A stretch of 27,648 bases of DNA from Promethearchaeota archaeon (GTDB lineage Archaea > Asgardarchaeota > Lokiarchaeia > Sigynarchaeales > SOKP01): the NCBI GenBank assembly GCA_030620005.1, contig JAUXAJ010000029.1:1-27648 (forward strand), written 5' to 3'. The position numbers were made by a program, and so were the translations under genes. Positions 7,376 through 16,571 of the stretch are shown here, piece after piece (the stretch's first letter is position 1; each line of letters begins with the position of its first letter). Under the pieces are notes generated by a model. It worked only from the letters and a program-made list of their open reading frames with translations. It was not told the DNA's origin and ran no database searches.

Positions 7376-9439
7376 ATGGAAAATAATAAGGTATATTTAG
7401 ATAAAAATGCAACCGTGGAAGAACGCGTGGAAGACCTCTTGAATCGCTTAACGATTGAAGAAAAAATTCTTTTAATTCGAGGGCGTGGTTTTTGGACCAC
7501 TAATCCGATCGAGCGCTTGAAAATACCTTCCTTTGGCATGACTGATGGACCTCTTGGGGTTGCATATCATTCAAGTCATAAAGGGCAACGAACGAGGTTC
7601 CCTGCCTCGATCGGGCTAGCATCGACTTGGAACAAGGAATTAGCATATAAAATGGGGGAAGCGATGGGTAAAGAAGTGAAATTATCAGATCGTCACCAAA
7701 TTCTCGGACCAGGTGTCAATATCATCCGCTCTCCATTATGTGGCAGAAATTTCGAATATTTAAGCGAAGATCCCGTGCTTTCATCTGATATTGCTGCGGA
7801 AGTTGTAAAAGGGATTCAATCTCAAGGAGTAGCTTCTTGCATTAAACATTATATCACGAATAACTCAGAAACAAAGCGAACGAAAATTAGCACTGAAATC
7901 AGCGAACGTGCATTACAAGAAATTTATGTAAAGAATTATAAACGAATCATTGAAAAGGCCGATCCGTGGGGCTTAATGGTTTGTTATAACAAGATTAATG
8001 GAATTCATGGAGCAGAAAATAAATTGGTTCTTCGAGATATATTACGGGATCAACTCGGATTTACGGGTCACATAGTCACGGATTGGGGTGCCGCACGGCG
8101 CACATCTGGTGCAGTGGGATGCGTTAAAGCAGGACTCAATTTAGAGATGCCAGGCATACTCTTGAGTAAAGTAATGACTCCCAAGAACGTTCAAAAGGCA
8201 ATACATGCAGGAGAAATAAATGAAGACGATCTCAACTATATCTTGCGCCCTTTACTTCGCACTTTCGTGCGTGTAGGATTATTTGAAAAGACCGAACAAC
8301 ATTTTAAGAAAGTATTGGACATACCCGAACATCAGAAAATTGCCCAAGAAATCGCTGAAGAAGGCATGGTACTTCTTAAAAACGATTCAAATTTCTTGCC
8401 TTTAAATTTAGATAAAGTTAATAAGATAGCAATTTTGGGTCCCAATGCTCAAAAATTATTTGGAAAACCAATGCATGGCGGTAGTTCCGCGGTAGTTCCC
8501 CCTAAAGAGATAACACCGTTCGACGGGATATCGAAATATGTTTCTGGAGAAGCTGAAATCGTATCCAATCCGGAGGATGCTGATGTCGTGTTCTTGATTG
8601 TGGGTCTTGACCATGGGGGAAGTATCTTTAAAACATTTCTCTTTAAAACTGAAGGAGATACCGAAGGTAGTGACCGTACTCATTATGATCTGCCTGATGA
8701 ACAGCAACAGTTAATACGCGAAACCCTAGAGAAAAACCCTAATACTGTGATTGTTTTAATAGCTGGTAGTCCAATTGATGTGTCAGGATGGTTTGATGAT
8801 GTACCTGCGATTCTTAATGCGTGGTATCCAGGCATGATGGGGGGAGATGCGCTCGCACGAGTATTATTTGGAGAGATCACCCCATCCGGTAAATTGCCGG
8901 TGACTTATCCTAAGAAACTCGAAGACCATCCAGCACATGAATCCAAAAAGCGGTTCCCCGGTGATTTAAAAGAACTGAAAATTTATTTCGACGAGGGCAT
9001 CTATGTAGGGTATCGTTACTTCGATAAACATCAAGTTGAGCCTTTCTTCCCATTCGGATTTGGTCTTTCGTATACAAACTTTGAAATGTCCAACATCCAA
9101 TTAGACAAGACCAATCTTCAAGGGAAGGGAATGTTCACGGTTTCCATGGTCGTAAAAAACATTGGGGATAAAATTGGAGCACAAGTTGTCCAAATTTATG
9201 TTAGCGATGATGAATGTTCAGTTGATCGCCCACCGAAAGAACTTCAAGGATTTGAAAAGGTACATTTAAAACCCGGAGAACAAAAAACTGTTTTAATCAC
9301 ATTGAATGAATCTGCATTCGAATTCTATTCGGAAAAAGCGCACGAATTTAAAGCTGAAACAGGAAATTTCACGATTTGGGCAGGTTCGTCTTCACGGGAT
9401 CTTCCTTTATCAATAAAAATAAATTATACAGCTTCATAG
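7376..9439 (+). CDS. GH3 beta-glucosidase-type glycoside hydrolase
   Basis: About 687 residues with complete GH3 architecture: N-terminal TIM barrel with FGMTDGPLGV near 55-63, KHY near 157-159 and the nucleophile Asp at about 236 in IVTDWGA; the (alpha/beta)6 domain with GMVLLKNDSNFLPL, IAGSP and AWYPGMMGG; and a C-terminal fibronectin-III-like domain after FGFGLSYT. It removes terminal beta-linked glucose, or a related sugar, from oligosaccharides. No signal peptide is seen, so it is likely cytoplasmic. I prefer ATG 7376 to GTG 7367, which lies three codons earlier. It is followed by a GH3 stub (9559) and the fucosidase on the same strand. Confidence 0.92.
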   Translation: MENNKVYLDKNATVEERVEDLLNRLTIEEKILLIRGRGFWTTNPIERLKIPSFGMTDGPLGVAYHSSHKGQRTRFPASIGLASTWNKELAYKMGEAMGKEVKLSDRHQILGPGVNIIRSPLCGRNFEYLSEDPVLSSDIAAEVVKGIQSQGVASCIKHYITNNSETKRTKISTEISERALQEIYVKNYKRIIEKADPWGLMVCYNKINGIHGAENKLVLRDILRDQLGFTGHIVTDWGAARRTSGAVGCVKAGLNLEMPGILLSKVMTPKNVQKAIHAGEINEDDLNYILRPLLRTFVRVGLFEKTEQHFKKVLDIPEHQKIAQEIAEEGMVLLKNDSNFLPLNLDKVNKIAILGPNAQKLFGKPMHGGSSAVVPPKEITPFDGISKYVSGEAEIVSNPEDADVVFLIVGLDHGGSIFKTFLFKTEGDTEGSDRTHYDLPDEQQQLIRETLEKNPNTVIVLIAGSPIDVSGWFDDVPAILNAWYPGMMGGDALARVLFGEITPSGKLPVTYPKKLEDHPAHESKKRFPGDLKELKIYFDEGIYVGYRYFDKHQVEPFFPFGFGLSYTNFEMSNIQLDKTNLQGKGMFTVSMVVKNIGDKIGAQVVQIYVSDDECSVDRPPKELQGFEKVHLKPGEQKTVLITLNESAFEFYSEKAHEFKAETGNFTIWAGSSSRDLPLSIKINYTAS

Positions 9440-9558
9440 GATAATACATGTAATCTCTATAAGCTTGAGCTCTTTTTATTATACTCTGGAAAATATGAAG
9501 AAATGATCATGGGGAGTAAATTTTATTTAAAATTTGAACTTTTATAAACATAGTAAAA

Positions 9559-9663
9559 ATGGTAAGAAAAATGACTAAAAAGATAAATTGGGACGAATTC
9601 ATAGAATTAAAGGAGAATAAAATTGAAGAAAAAGCTAAAGAAATCCTATTAATTAGACGTTAA
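9559..9663 (+). pseudogene. 5' stub of a second GH3 gene
   Basis: A 34-codon frame encodes KINWDEFIELKENKIEEKAK followed by EILLIRR and a stop. This closely matches the N-terminus of the GH3 gene at 14065 (KVNWDELKGLSDEEIEKKAK, then EIL). The homology ends at EIL, and the rest of the gene is absent before the fucosidase begins. This is best read as the remnant of a duplicated GH3 gene whose body was deleted. Confidence 0.7.
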
Positions 9664-9742
9664 AAGATAAGTTTACAACCACTTTTACCATTTTATAAAT
9701 TTAAAAAATCTAAAAATTTAAAAATATTTATGTGTAAAAAAA

Positions 9743-11119
9743 ATGAAATATACTGCCGATAAGAAGTCAATTAGCAAGCATGAAGTTCCCGAATGGTTTC
9801 ACGACGCAAAATTTGGCATATTCATTCATTGGGGGTTATATTCAGTGCCTGCGTTTGCTGTAACTGGTATTGACATGGTAGAGTCTTTAGAAAAACGAGG
9901 AGTGAAAGAACACATGAAAAACAATCCATATGCTGAATGGTATCTTAACACTCTTAGAATTCCAGATAGTGCCACTGAAAAGTTTCACATTGAAACATAT
10001 GGCAAGGAATTTTCGTACGACGATTTCGTACCGATTTTTAACGAAGAAATCAAAAAGTGGAATCCTGAAGAAATGGTTGATTTATTCAAAAAGGCTAGGG
10101 CAAAATATGTCGTGTTGGTAACTAAGCACCACGATGGATTTACACTGTGGCCAAGCAAATTCAAAAATCCAAACAAGGATAATTATTGCACCAGTAGAGA
10201 TATCGTAGGAGAGCTCACAGAAGAAGTTAAAAAAAAAGGAATGAAAATGGGATTTTATTACTCTGGCATACTTGATTGGTCTTTTAACCCGAATCCTATA
10301 AAAGATGCTAAAAGTTTTCTAGAAAATGGAGTAATAACTCCTGAATATACTGACTATGCAAACAATCATTGGCGCGAATTGATCGACCTGTACGAACCCA
10401 TGATTCTTTGGAACGATATTAGCTACCCACCCAATACTGATCTACACGAGTTGTTTGCGTACTTTTATAACAAATTTCCTGACGGTGTAGTCAATGATAG
10501 GTTTAGTCAACCAATGACAAAAGAAAGAAAGTTCCCAAGAATAAGGCACAAGGATTTTGTAACTCCTGAGTATAAAACATTTAAGCAAATAAAGAAGCAG
10601 AAATGGGAAAAATGTAGAGGGCTTGGTAACTCATTTGGATATAATAAGCAAGAAATTGACGACGATTATTTAACGCCTGAGGACTTAATAAGAATGTTCG
10701 TTGATACCATTAGTAAAAACGGCAATCTTCTCTTAAATGTTGGACCAATGGCGGATGGAACCATTCCTGATATTCAAAAGAAATGCTTATCAGAAATAGG
10801 AAAATGGCTTGAAGTTAATGGAGAAGCAATATATGGAACACGCCCATGGAAAAGAGCCGAAGGAAAAACGCTTGACAATACTGATGTGAGATATACGCAA
10901 AAAGACGATTTGTTATTTGCGATAATCTTGGATAAACCAAAAGGAACGGAAATTACTATTGAATCATTGACAGTTGCTGATAATTCGACGATTAAAATAT
11001 TAGGATACGAAGGAAATTTAACTTGGAAACAAGAAGAAGATAATTTAACTATTTCAATTCCAGACAATCTACCAGATTCGCCAGCGTTTGCGTTTAAAAT
11101 ATTATCTAAAACACCATAA
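9743..11119 (+). CDS. GH29 alpha-L-fucosidase
   Basis: A 458-residue GH29 enzyme that releases terminal alpha-L-fucose. Family landmarks are WFHDAKFGIFIHWGLYSVP (18-36), the VTKHHDGFTLWPS segment with His129/His130 in the fucose pocket, MGFYYSGILDWSF, the nucleophile region LWND with Asp225, and the NGNLLLNVGPMADGTI stretch near the barrel end followed by a beta-sandwich domain. There is no signal peptide, so it acts on imported oligosaccharides. An A+T-rich stretch just before the ATG could supply the TATA box of a short-leader promoter. The last 33 codons and the 3' flank are duplicated at 16404-16640. Confidence 0.92.
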   Translation: MKYTADKKSISKHEVPEWFHDAKFGIFIHWGLYSVPAFAVTGIDMVESLEKRGVKEHMKNNPYAEWYLNTLRIPDSATEKFHIETYGKEFSYDDFVPIFNEEIKKWNPEEMVDLFKKARAKYVVLVTKHHDGFTLWPSKFKNPNKDNYCTSRDIVGELTEEVKKKGMKMGFYYSGILDWSFNPNPIKDAKSFLENGVITPEYTDYANNHWRELIDLYEPMILWNDISYPPNTDLHELFAYFYNKFPDGVVNDRFSQPMTKERKFPRIRHKDFVTPEYKTFKQIKKQKWEKCRGLGNSFGYNKQEIDDDYLTPEDLIRMFVDTISKNGNLLLNVGPMADGTIPDIQKKCLSEIGKWLEVNGEAIYGTRPWKRAEGKTLDNTDVRYTQKDDLLFAIILDKPKGTEITIESLTVADNSTIKILGYEGNLTWKQEEDNLTISIPDNLPDSPAFAFKILSKTP

Positions 11120-11174
11120 AATTATTTAACAATAAAAAAAGATCAGGTATTTTCTTTTTATTTTTTGGTTTTTT

Positions 11175-11252
11175 TTATCTAATTTCTTTTATATCTCCAA
11201 TTACTTCAAGGTCTCCTTCTACAATATTGATTCCATCTTCATTAAAGCCGGT
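11175..11252 (-). pseudogene. 3' remnant of a GH3 (xylosidase-type) gene
   Basis: Leftward frame GFNEDGINIVEGDLEVIGD, then IKEIR and stop. It matches the C-terminus of the GH3 gene at 16572 (GFSEDGINIVEDDFEVIGE, then IK). It lies immediately after the fucosidase in convergent orientation, just as the intact GH3 gene lies after a fucosidase tail at 16401-16505. Similarity ends at 11252 and the GH3 body is missing. The remainder of the 11120-11408 gap shows only a T-rich stretch (11155-11177), which could end fucosidase transcription. Confidence 0.75.
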
Positions 11253-11408
11253 TTATACGATATATTATTGGATTCTTTCTGCTTCCCCAATCTCTCTTCC
11301 ATTAAAGCACGATTTAATGCGGAATTAAAAGATAACTATATTCAAGTATAATAAATCGAAAAAAACGAAAATCTTTTTTCTTTATGGACAATTTAAGACA
11401 ATAGGGAC

Positions 11409-13208
11409 ATGAACATGAAAAGCTTGAATAATAAACTTTTAATTGTAAACCTTAGTAAAGAAAGTATTAGTGATCTTCCAGTAACCGACGATCTTCTTGA
11501 GAGTTATATAGGAGGTAGAGGGCTTGGTGTCAAATTATTAACAGATCGCATGCCCGCAAAAGTTGACCCCCTCAGCCCTGGAAATCTCATGATTTTTGCC
11601 TCTGGTCCATTTGGAGGCACAAACATTCCAACAAACGGAAGATTTTCTTTAGTAACAAAGTCTCCTCTTACAGGAGGGATATTTTATTCCAATTCCGGTG
11701 GTTATTTTGGAGTCTTCATGAAAAAATGTGGTTACGATGGAATATTAATTGAAGGAGCTTTGAAGACACCCGGTTATTTACTAATAGATGAAACAAATGG
11801 ACCCACGATAAAAGATGGTTCACATCTCTGGGGCCTTGATACGGAAGAAATGTTAGAAAACTTGAAAAAAATTGAAGGAAAGGACATTCACGTGTTAATG
11901 ATAGGTCCAGCGGGAGAAAATTTAGTTAAAATAGCCGGTATAATGAACGATGCGTCTCGAGCTTTTGGTAGAGGCGGAGTTGGAGCAATAATGGGCTCTA
12001 AAAAGCTAAAAGCTATAGTTGTGAAAGGAGGACGTAAGAAAATAGAAGTTCACGATCCCGATTTATTAAAAAAGTATGTTAGAGTTGCTTTGGATAAAAT
12101 AAGGGTGGTTCCAATCACGCGATCTTCCCTCCCGAAATTTGGAACATCTGCCCTTGTCAATGTTATTAATATTCTTGGCATGTTTCCTATTAATAATTTT
12201 CAAAAAGGCCACGACGAGAGGGCCTCGCAGGTAAGTGGAGAGGAAATTCGTAAACAACTGTTACAAGAAGATGAAGGCTGCTACGCTTGTCCCATTAGAT
12301 GCGGAAGGTTAACAAAAGCAGGAAACATGACAGGAAAAGGACCAGAGTACGAATCTGTGTGGGCACTTGGACCTAACTTGGGTATTTACGATCTAACGAC
12401 TATAACTCAAGCAAATTATCTTTGCAATAAAATGGGAATTGATACCATTTCTTGTGGAGGTTCTATAGCATGTGGAATGGAGTTAAAGCAAAAGGGATTG
12501 CTTAAAAACGAGAGCCTAAAGTTTGGAAACTCTGAAAGCCTTAAAGATATGGTCGTGAAAATTGCGAAAAATGAAGGAATAGGAGCAGAAATTGGCAACG
12601 GATCGGCAATCCTGGCCGAAAAATACAATTCCCCTGAGACCGCAATACATGTTAAAGGACTTGAACTCCCTGCCTACGACCCGCGGGGTGCTATTGGTCA
12701 CGCGTTGGGATATGCTACTTCAAATAGGGGAGGTTGCCATTTAACGGGTTATATGGCTGCTTTAGAAATATTTGCTGTACCTAAAAAAATAGATCGTTTT
12801 ACTGTAGGTGGAAAGCCCGACTTATTGGCTCTAAAGCAGAACCAAAAAGCAATAGAAGACAGTTTAGTAATCTGTACTTTTGCAGGTTAGGCATTAGGAC
12901 TTGATTATTACGCTCGCTTTCTTAAGGCTTTAACAGGAATTAACTACGACGTCATGACGCTCACTCAAATTGGCGAAAGAATTTATACTCTGGAGAGATT
13001 ATATAATCTTCGAGAAGGATTCAGTAAAAAAGACGACACATTACCTCCAAGATTTATAAATGAACCTTTAAAGGAGGGCGTTTCAAGAGGTCACGTGGTT
13101 CCATTAGACATCATGCTGGACCAATATTATTTTGTAAGAGGCTGGGACGAGAACGGCATCCCTCGCAACGATTTAATAGAAAAATTAGGAATTAATTTCA
13201 AATTATAA
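11409..13208 (+). pseudogene. aor: Aldehyde:ferredoxin oxidoreductase (tungsten AOR family), interrupted by TAG at 12888-12890
   Basis: A full-length AOR-family frame of 600 codons including stop. It shows the N-terminal tungstopterin domain (YIGGRGLGVKLL near 33-44, GPFGGTNIPTNGRFS, KSPLTGG, DASRAFGRGGVGA) and [4Fe-4S] ligands Cys291, Cys294, Cys298 (CYACPIRC) and Cys489 (VICTF). Codon 494 is TAG. The same frame then continues without indel through ALGLDYYARFLKALTG to 13208, and this is the ordinary AOR C-terminal domain. Its family position commonly holds an aromatic residue. The enzyme oxidises aldehydes to acids with ferredoxin. As written, it would lose its last 105 residues. The aldolase follows 17 bases after the end, indicating an operon. 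Start may be ATG 11409 or 11415. Confidence 0.88.
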
Positions 13209-13225
13209 GAAAAAGGATATTAGAA

Positions 13226-13840
13226 ATGACAATAGATGAATCAATTTATAAGATATTTCGTAAGGTTGGAAAGCATTTAGTAAGACAAGGGTTAAACACG
13301 AGTCATTCAGGAAATATTTCAATCCGTAGCGGTGGAAAAATTATCATTAAAAAACGTGCTGCCATGTTGGGGAATCTCGAACCAGAGGACCTCGTTGAAT
13401 GTGCCTTGGAAGAGGAAGATTCTGCATCTTTACTAGCGTCCACGGAATTAGGAGTGCATAGAGCAATTTACTTAGAAACGGACGCAATGGCAGTAATTCA
13501 TGCACATAACCCCCATTGTGTAGCTCTCTCCCTCGTTGAGGATGAAATAACGTGTATTGACGGTGAAGGATTCGCACTTTACAAGAAAATTCCGATAATT
13601 GACTTAAAAATTCCGGTTGGCGCGTATTACGCTTCTATAGAAGTCCCAAAAACGTTAAAAAATTATCCATTCGTAGTGGTTAGAGGACATGGGATTTTTG
13701 CTAAGGGCATGACTTTAGAGGACGCACTTCAGAACGTTACTGGTGCTGAACAATCTGCACACATTAGATATTTGACAATAATGACGGGGAAACCTTTAAA
13801 ACGGGATTATTCGAAAGAAAAAGACTTTTCAGTCTGGTAA
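13226..13840 (+). CDS. fucA: Class II aldolase, probable L-fuculose-1-phosphate aldolase
   Basis: A 204-residue member of the class II aldolase/adducin family. SGN at 28-30 fits the phosphate-binding loop. Glu74 (ASTELGVH) is the catalytic acid/base, and His92, His94 (IHAHNPH) and His155 (RGHGIF) are the zinc ligands; these positions are virtually those of E. coli FucA. It would split L-fuculose 1-phosphate into dihydroxyacetone phosphate and L-lactaldehyde. A fucosidase upstream and an AOR immediately before it support a fucose pathway; fucose isomerase and fuculokinase are not in the window. Ribulose- or rhamnulose-phosphate aldolase activity remains possible. AAAGGA precedes the ATG. Confidence 0.85.
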   Translation: MTIDESIYKIFRKVGKHLVRQGLNTSHSGNISIRSGGKIIIKKRAAMLGNLEPEDLVECALEEEDSASLLASTELGVHRAIYLETDAMAVIHAHNPHCVALSLVEDEITCIDGEGFALYKKIPIIDLKIPVGAYYASIEVPKTLKNYPFVVVRGHGIFAKGMTLEDALQNVTGAEQSAHIRYLTIMTGKPLKRDYSKEKDFSVW

Positions 13841-13971
13841 AACTAAAAATTTTGCGATATTTTCTTTCGTATTATTTAAATTCCGATATCTTATTTGCCG
13901 ACTTTAATATTACATTATTAATTGGATTTAATTAAAAATCTGTTAATTTTTAGAATTTAAAATGAATTAAT

Positions 13972-14008
13972 CATATCTTTTGATATGAGAACTTCTTTAA
14001 AAAAGAAG
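13972..14008. terminator. Two adjacent hairpins between the aldolase and the next GH3 gene
   Basis: CATATC/GATATG (13972-13987, 4-base loop) and CTTCTTT/AAAGAAG (13992-14008, 3-base loop) lie back to back in an otherwise plain 224-base spacer. They may end the AOR-aldolase transcript or act in the leader of the GH3 gene. Confidence 0.35.
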
Positions 14009-14064
14009 AATTAATAAATGTAAAAAATCTTGAATTAATTATTTATTAAAAAGGTATTAAGAAA

Positions 14065-16110
14065 GTGGCAGAACGAAAAGTAAATTGGGATGAATTAAAA
14101 GGGCTATCCGACGAAGAAATCGAAAAGAAAGCTAAAGAAATTCTTTCATTCATGACTACAGAAGAAAGATTGCACCAAATGAGCGGCAATATGCCTGGAA
14201 TGAAAAGGTATAATGAAATACCAATCCCTGCGGGAATTAATGAGGAGCTTGGAATACCTGCTATCACTTTCTCTGATGGCCCTCGGGGCGTTGTAATGGG
14301 AAATTCTACCTGTTTTCCCGTGTCCATGGCAAGGGGCGCAACATGGGATCTGGACTTAGAAGAAAGAATCGGAAATGCAATCGGCATCGAAGCAAAAGCA
14401 CAAGGAGCTAACTATTTTGGTGGCGTGTGCATTAACTTGTTGAGGCATCCTGCGTGGGGACGAGCTCAAGAAACATATGGTGAAGACACATTCCATCTTG
14501 GAACTTTTGGAGTTGCTCTCGTAAAAGGCACTCAAAACCATGTCATGGCGTGTGCAAAACATTACGCTTGCAATAGCATGGAGAACATGCGATTTAAAGT
14601 TGACGTGAAGATAGATGAACGAACTTTAAGGGAAGTGTATCTTTGGCATTTTAAAAGATGCGTTGAGGCAGGCGTGGCATCCATCATGAATGCATATAAT
14701 AAGGTAAATGGATATTATTGTGGTCATAACTCGCATCTCTTGCGCGATATACTAAAAGGTGATTGGAATTTCAATGGTATTATCATTACCGACTTCATCT
14801 GGGGGATTTATAGTGGTAAGGACGCAATAAATGCTGGGGTTGACATTGAGATGCCCATACAAAAACACATGAAACCACGAAGATTAATTAAACTTTTACA
14901 GAAAGAAGAGATTTCCATGGAGCAAATTGATGAGGCTGTCTTGAGAATATTACGAATAAAGCTCAAGTTTGCCCATGAGGGAGATCCTAACCTATATAAT
15001 AAAGATAAAATTGCATGCGATGAGCACGTTCAGCTTGCATTAGAAGCTGCAAGGAAAAGCATTGTTCTATTAAAAAACGAGGAAAACCTCCTCCCCCTAA
15101 ACAGAAAAAATGTTAAAACAGTCGCACTAATGGGAACGCTTGCAGATACGCCTAATATAGGAGATCATGGTAGTAGCAGGGTTTATCCCCCTTACGTAAT
15201 AACTCCTCTTGAGGGCATTAAAAAAGTAGCAGGAGAGAAAACCGAAGTGATATATAATGATGGAAAAAATCTTGAAGAAGCTGAAAAATTAGCGGGCCAA
15301 GTTGATATCGTGATCATTGTTGCTGGTTTCACGAGTGAAGATGAAGGTGAATTTATTGGGGCGAACATTGGGGGAGATAGGGATTCTCTCAAATTACGTG
15401 AAGAAGATGAAAAATTAATACTAAATGTTGCTTCTGCTAATAAAAAGTGTATTGTTATTCTAGAAGGAGGAAGCTCAATCATTACTGAAAATTGGAAGGA
15501 TGAGGTTCCCGCAATTCTGATGGCGTGGTATCCGGGAATGGAAGGCGGCACGGCAATGGGAGATGTTCTTTTTGGAGATTTTAACCCCTGTGGTAAACTT
15601 CCTGTAGTATTCCCAAAATCAGAAGATCAGCTTCCCTTCTTTGACAAGAATGCAGAATCAATAGAATATGGATATTATCACGGATATAGGTTAATGGATA
15701 AAAATGGAGATGAACCAGCTTTCCAATTTGGATTTGGGTTAAGTTATACCTCTTATAAGTATGAAAATCTTCGTTTAAATAAAGAGACTATTACTGAAGA
15801 TGGTGAACTAGAAATTAAGATGGATATTACTAATACAGGAGATATGGCAGGTGAAGAAATCGCCCAAGTATATGTTAACTACAAGAATTCTTCAGTTGAT
15901 CGGCCGATTAAAGATCTAAAAGGATTTGGAAAAGTATCTTTAGAACCTGGCGAGACTAAAACGATGTCCATTAAATTAAATGCCAAGGATTTAGCCTACT
16001 ATGATGTAGATTCTAAAAGGTGGATCGTAGAAAGTATTGAATACGTGTTGCATGTAGGACCATCTTCTCGAGAAGTAGATCTCCTAAATACAACTTTTAA
16101 AATTTCATGA
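14065..16110 (+). CDS. GH3 glycoside hydrolase (beta-glucosidase-like, second type)
   Basis: 681 residues from GTG 14065, with AAAGGT upstream. The GH3 landmarks are ITFSDGPRGV near 67-75, RHPAWGRAQETYGED near 127-141, AKHYACN at 164-170 with the Lys-His pair, and nucleophile Asp243 in IITDFIWG. The (alpha/beta)6 domain follows (ESIVLL-type AARKSIVLLKNEENLLPL; AWYPGMEGG), then FGFGLSYT and a C-terminal FN3-like domain. It hydrolyses beta-linked oligosaccharides in the cytoplasm; there is no signal peptide. The N-terminal 27 residues match the stub at 9559, so a close paralogue once stood there. It follows the aldolase on the same strand but after a 224-base gap, so it is probably a separate unit. 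Confidence 0.92.
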   Translation: MAERKVNWDELKGLSDEEIEKKAKEILSFMTTEERLHQMSGNMPGMKRYNEIPIPAGINEELGIPAITFSDGPRGVVMGNSTCFPVSMARGATWDLDLEERIGNAIGIEAKAQGANYFGGVCINLLRHPAWGRAQETYGEDTFHLGTFGVALVKGTQNHVMACAKHYACNSMENMRFKVDVKIDERTLREVYLWHFKRCVEAGVASIMNAYNKVNGYYCGHNSHLLRDILKGDWNFNGIIITDFIWGIYSGKDAINAGVDIEMPIQKHMKPRRLIKLLQKEEISMEQIDEAVLRILRIKLKFAHEGDPNLYNKDKIACDEHVQLALEAARKSIVLLKNEENLLPLNRKNVKTVALMGTLADTPNIGDHGSSRVYPPYVITPLEGIKKVAGEKTEVIYNDGKNLEEAEKLAGQVDIVIIVAGFTSEDEGEFIGANIGGDRDSLKLREEDEKLILNVASANKKCIVILEGGSSIITENWKDEVPAILMAWYPGMEGGTAMGDVLFGDFNPCGKLPVVFPKSEDQLPFFDKNAESIEYGYYHGYRLMDKNGDEPAFQFGFGLSYTSYKYENLRLNKETITEDGELEIKMDITNTGDMAGEEIAQVYVNYKNSSVDRPIKDLKGFGKVSLEPGETKTMSIKLNAKDLAYYDVDSKRWIVESIEYVLHVGPSSREVDLLNTTFKIS

Positions 16111-16210
16111 TTTTATTAAAAATATTAAATTCAATTTTCTTTTATAATTCTTAAAAATTAGGTAATTAAAGAATAAGTATGTATGTAAATAAAAATTTAA
16201 AATAAATTAA

Positions 16211-16387
16211 TTAATATTCTATTTCTTTAAGACAATCAAATGCAGAATAAGCGGCAATTACTTCTTTAGCAACTCCAGTTATTACTTGCTTAAAAGGGGC
16301 ATCAGCAATAAGCAATAAGCAGCAATAAGCGGCAATTAATTCCTTAACCACTCCAGTTATTACTTGCTTAAAAGGGGCATCAGCAAT
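16211..16387 (-). pseudogene. C-terminal fragment of a thioredoxin-reductase-like flavoprotein with an internal 78-bp tandem duplication
   Basis: A leftward open frame of 58 codons reads IADAPFKQVITGV, VKELIAAY, a short CCLLL linker, IADAPFKQVITGV again, then AKEVIAAYSAFDCLKEIEY and stop at 16211. The A-P-F-K-Q-x-x-T-G/A-x-x-x-G/E-x-I-A-A-Y-S-A pattern is the C-terminal FAD-domain end of thioredoxin reductase-like enzymes. The duplicated unit is 78 bp (16247-16308 against 16325-16386), keeps the frame, and has an AGCAATA-rich junction. A TGA precedes the first copy and there is no start codon, so this is a remnant. Confidence 0.55.
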
Positions 16388-16400
16388 TCTTCATGAAGAA

Positions 16401-16505
16401 GAATTAACTTGGAAACAAGAAGAAAATAATTTATCTATTTTAGTTCCAGACAATCTACCAGATTCGCCAGCGTTTGCGTTTAAAATAATATCTAAAACAC
16501 CATAA
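16401..16505 (+). pseudogene. 3' remnant of a GH29 fucosidase (duplicate of the end of the 9743 gene)
   Basis: The frame ELTWKQEENNLSILVPDNLP, then DSPAFAFKIISKTP and stop, is almost identical to the last 33 residues of the intact fucosidase. Nucleotide identity continues past the stop into the T-rich flank and the convergent GH3 tail. The rest of the fucosidase is missing to the left. Confidence 0.85.
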
Positions 16506-16571
16506 AAATATTTAATCATAAAAAAAAAAAATCAGGTATTTTCTTTTTATTTTTTGGTTTATTTAACTAAT

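Noticed and set aside
8456..8707. Leftward frame inside the first GH3 gene
   Set aside because: It lies wholly inside a well-supported GH3 coding region and has no family features; the same applies to the other antisense frames inside the glycosidase, ABC and TFIIB-like genes.
5196..13208. Alternative genetic code or genome-wide TAG recoding (pyrrolysine) to explain the in-frame TAGs
   Set aside because: The aminotransferase, surface protein, first GH3 gene, the larger Fe-S protein and the TFIIB-like gene all end sensibly at TAG, one of them overlapping the next ribosome-binding site. TAG is therefore an ordinary stop here.
12954..13208. A separate 84-residue gene after the AOR
   Set aside because: It is in the same frame as the AOR with AOR C-terminal sequence starting directly after the TAG; it is the tail of the broken gene, not an independent one.
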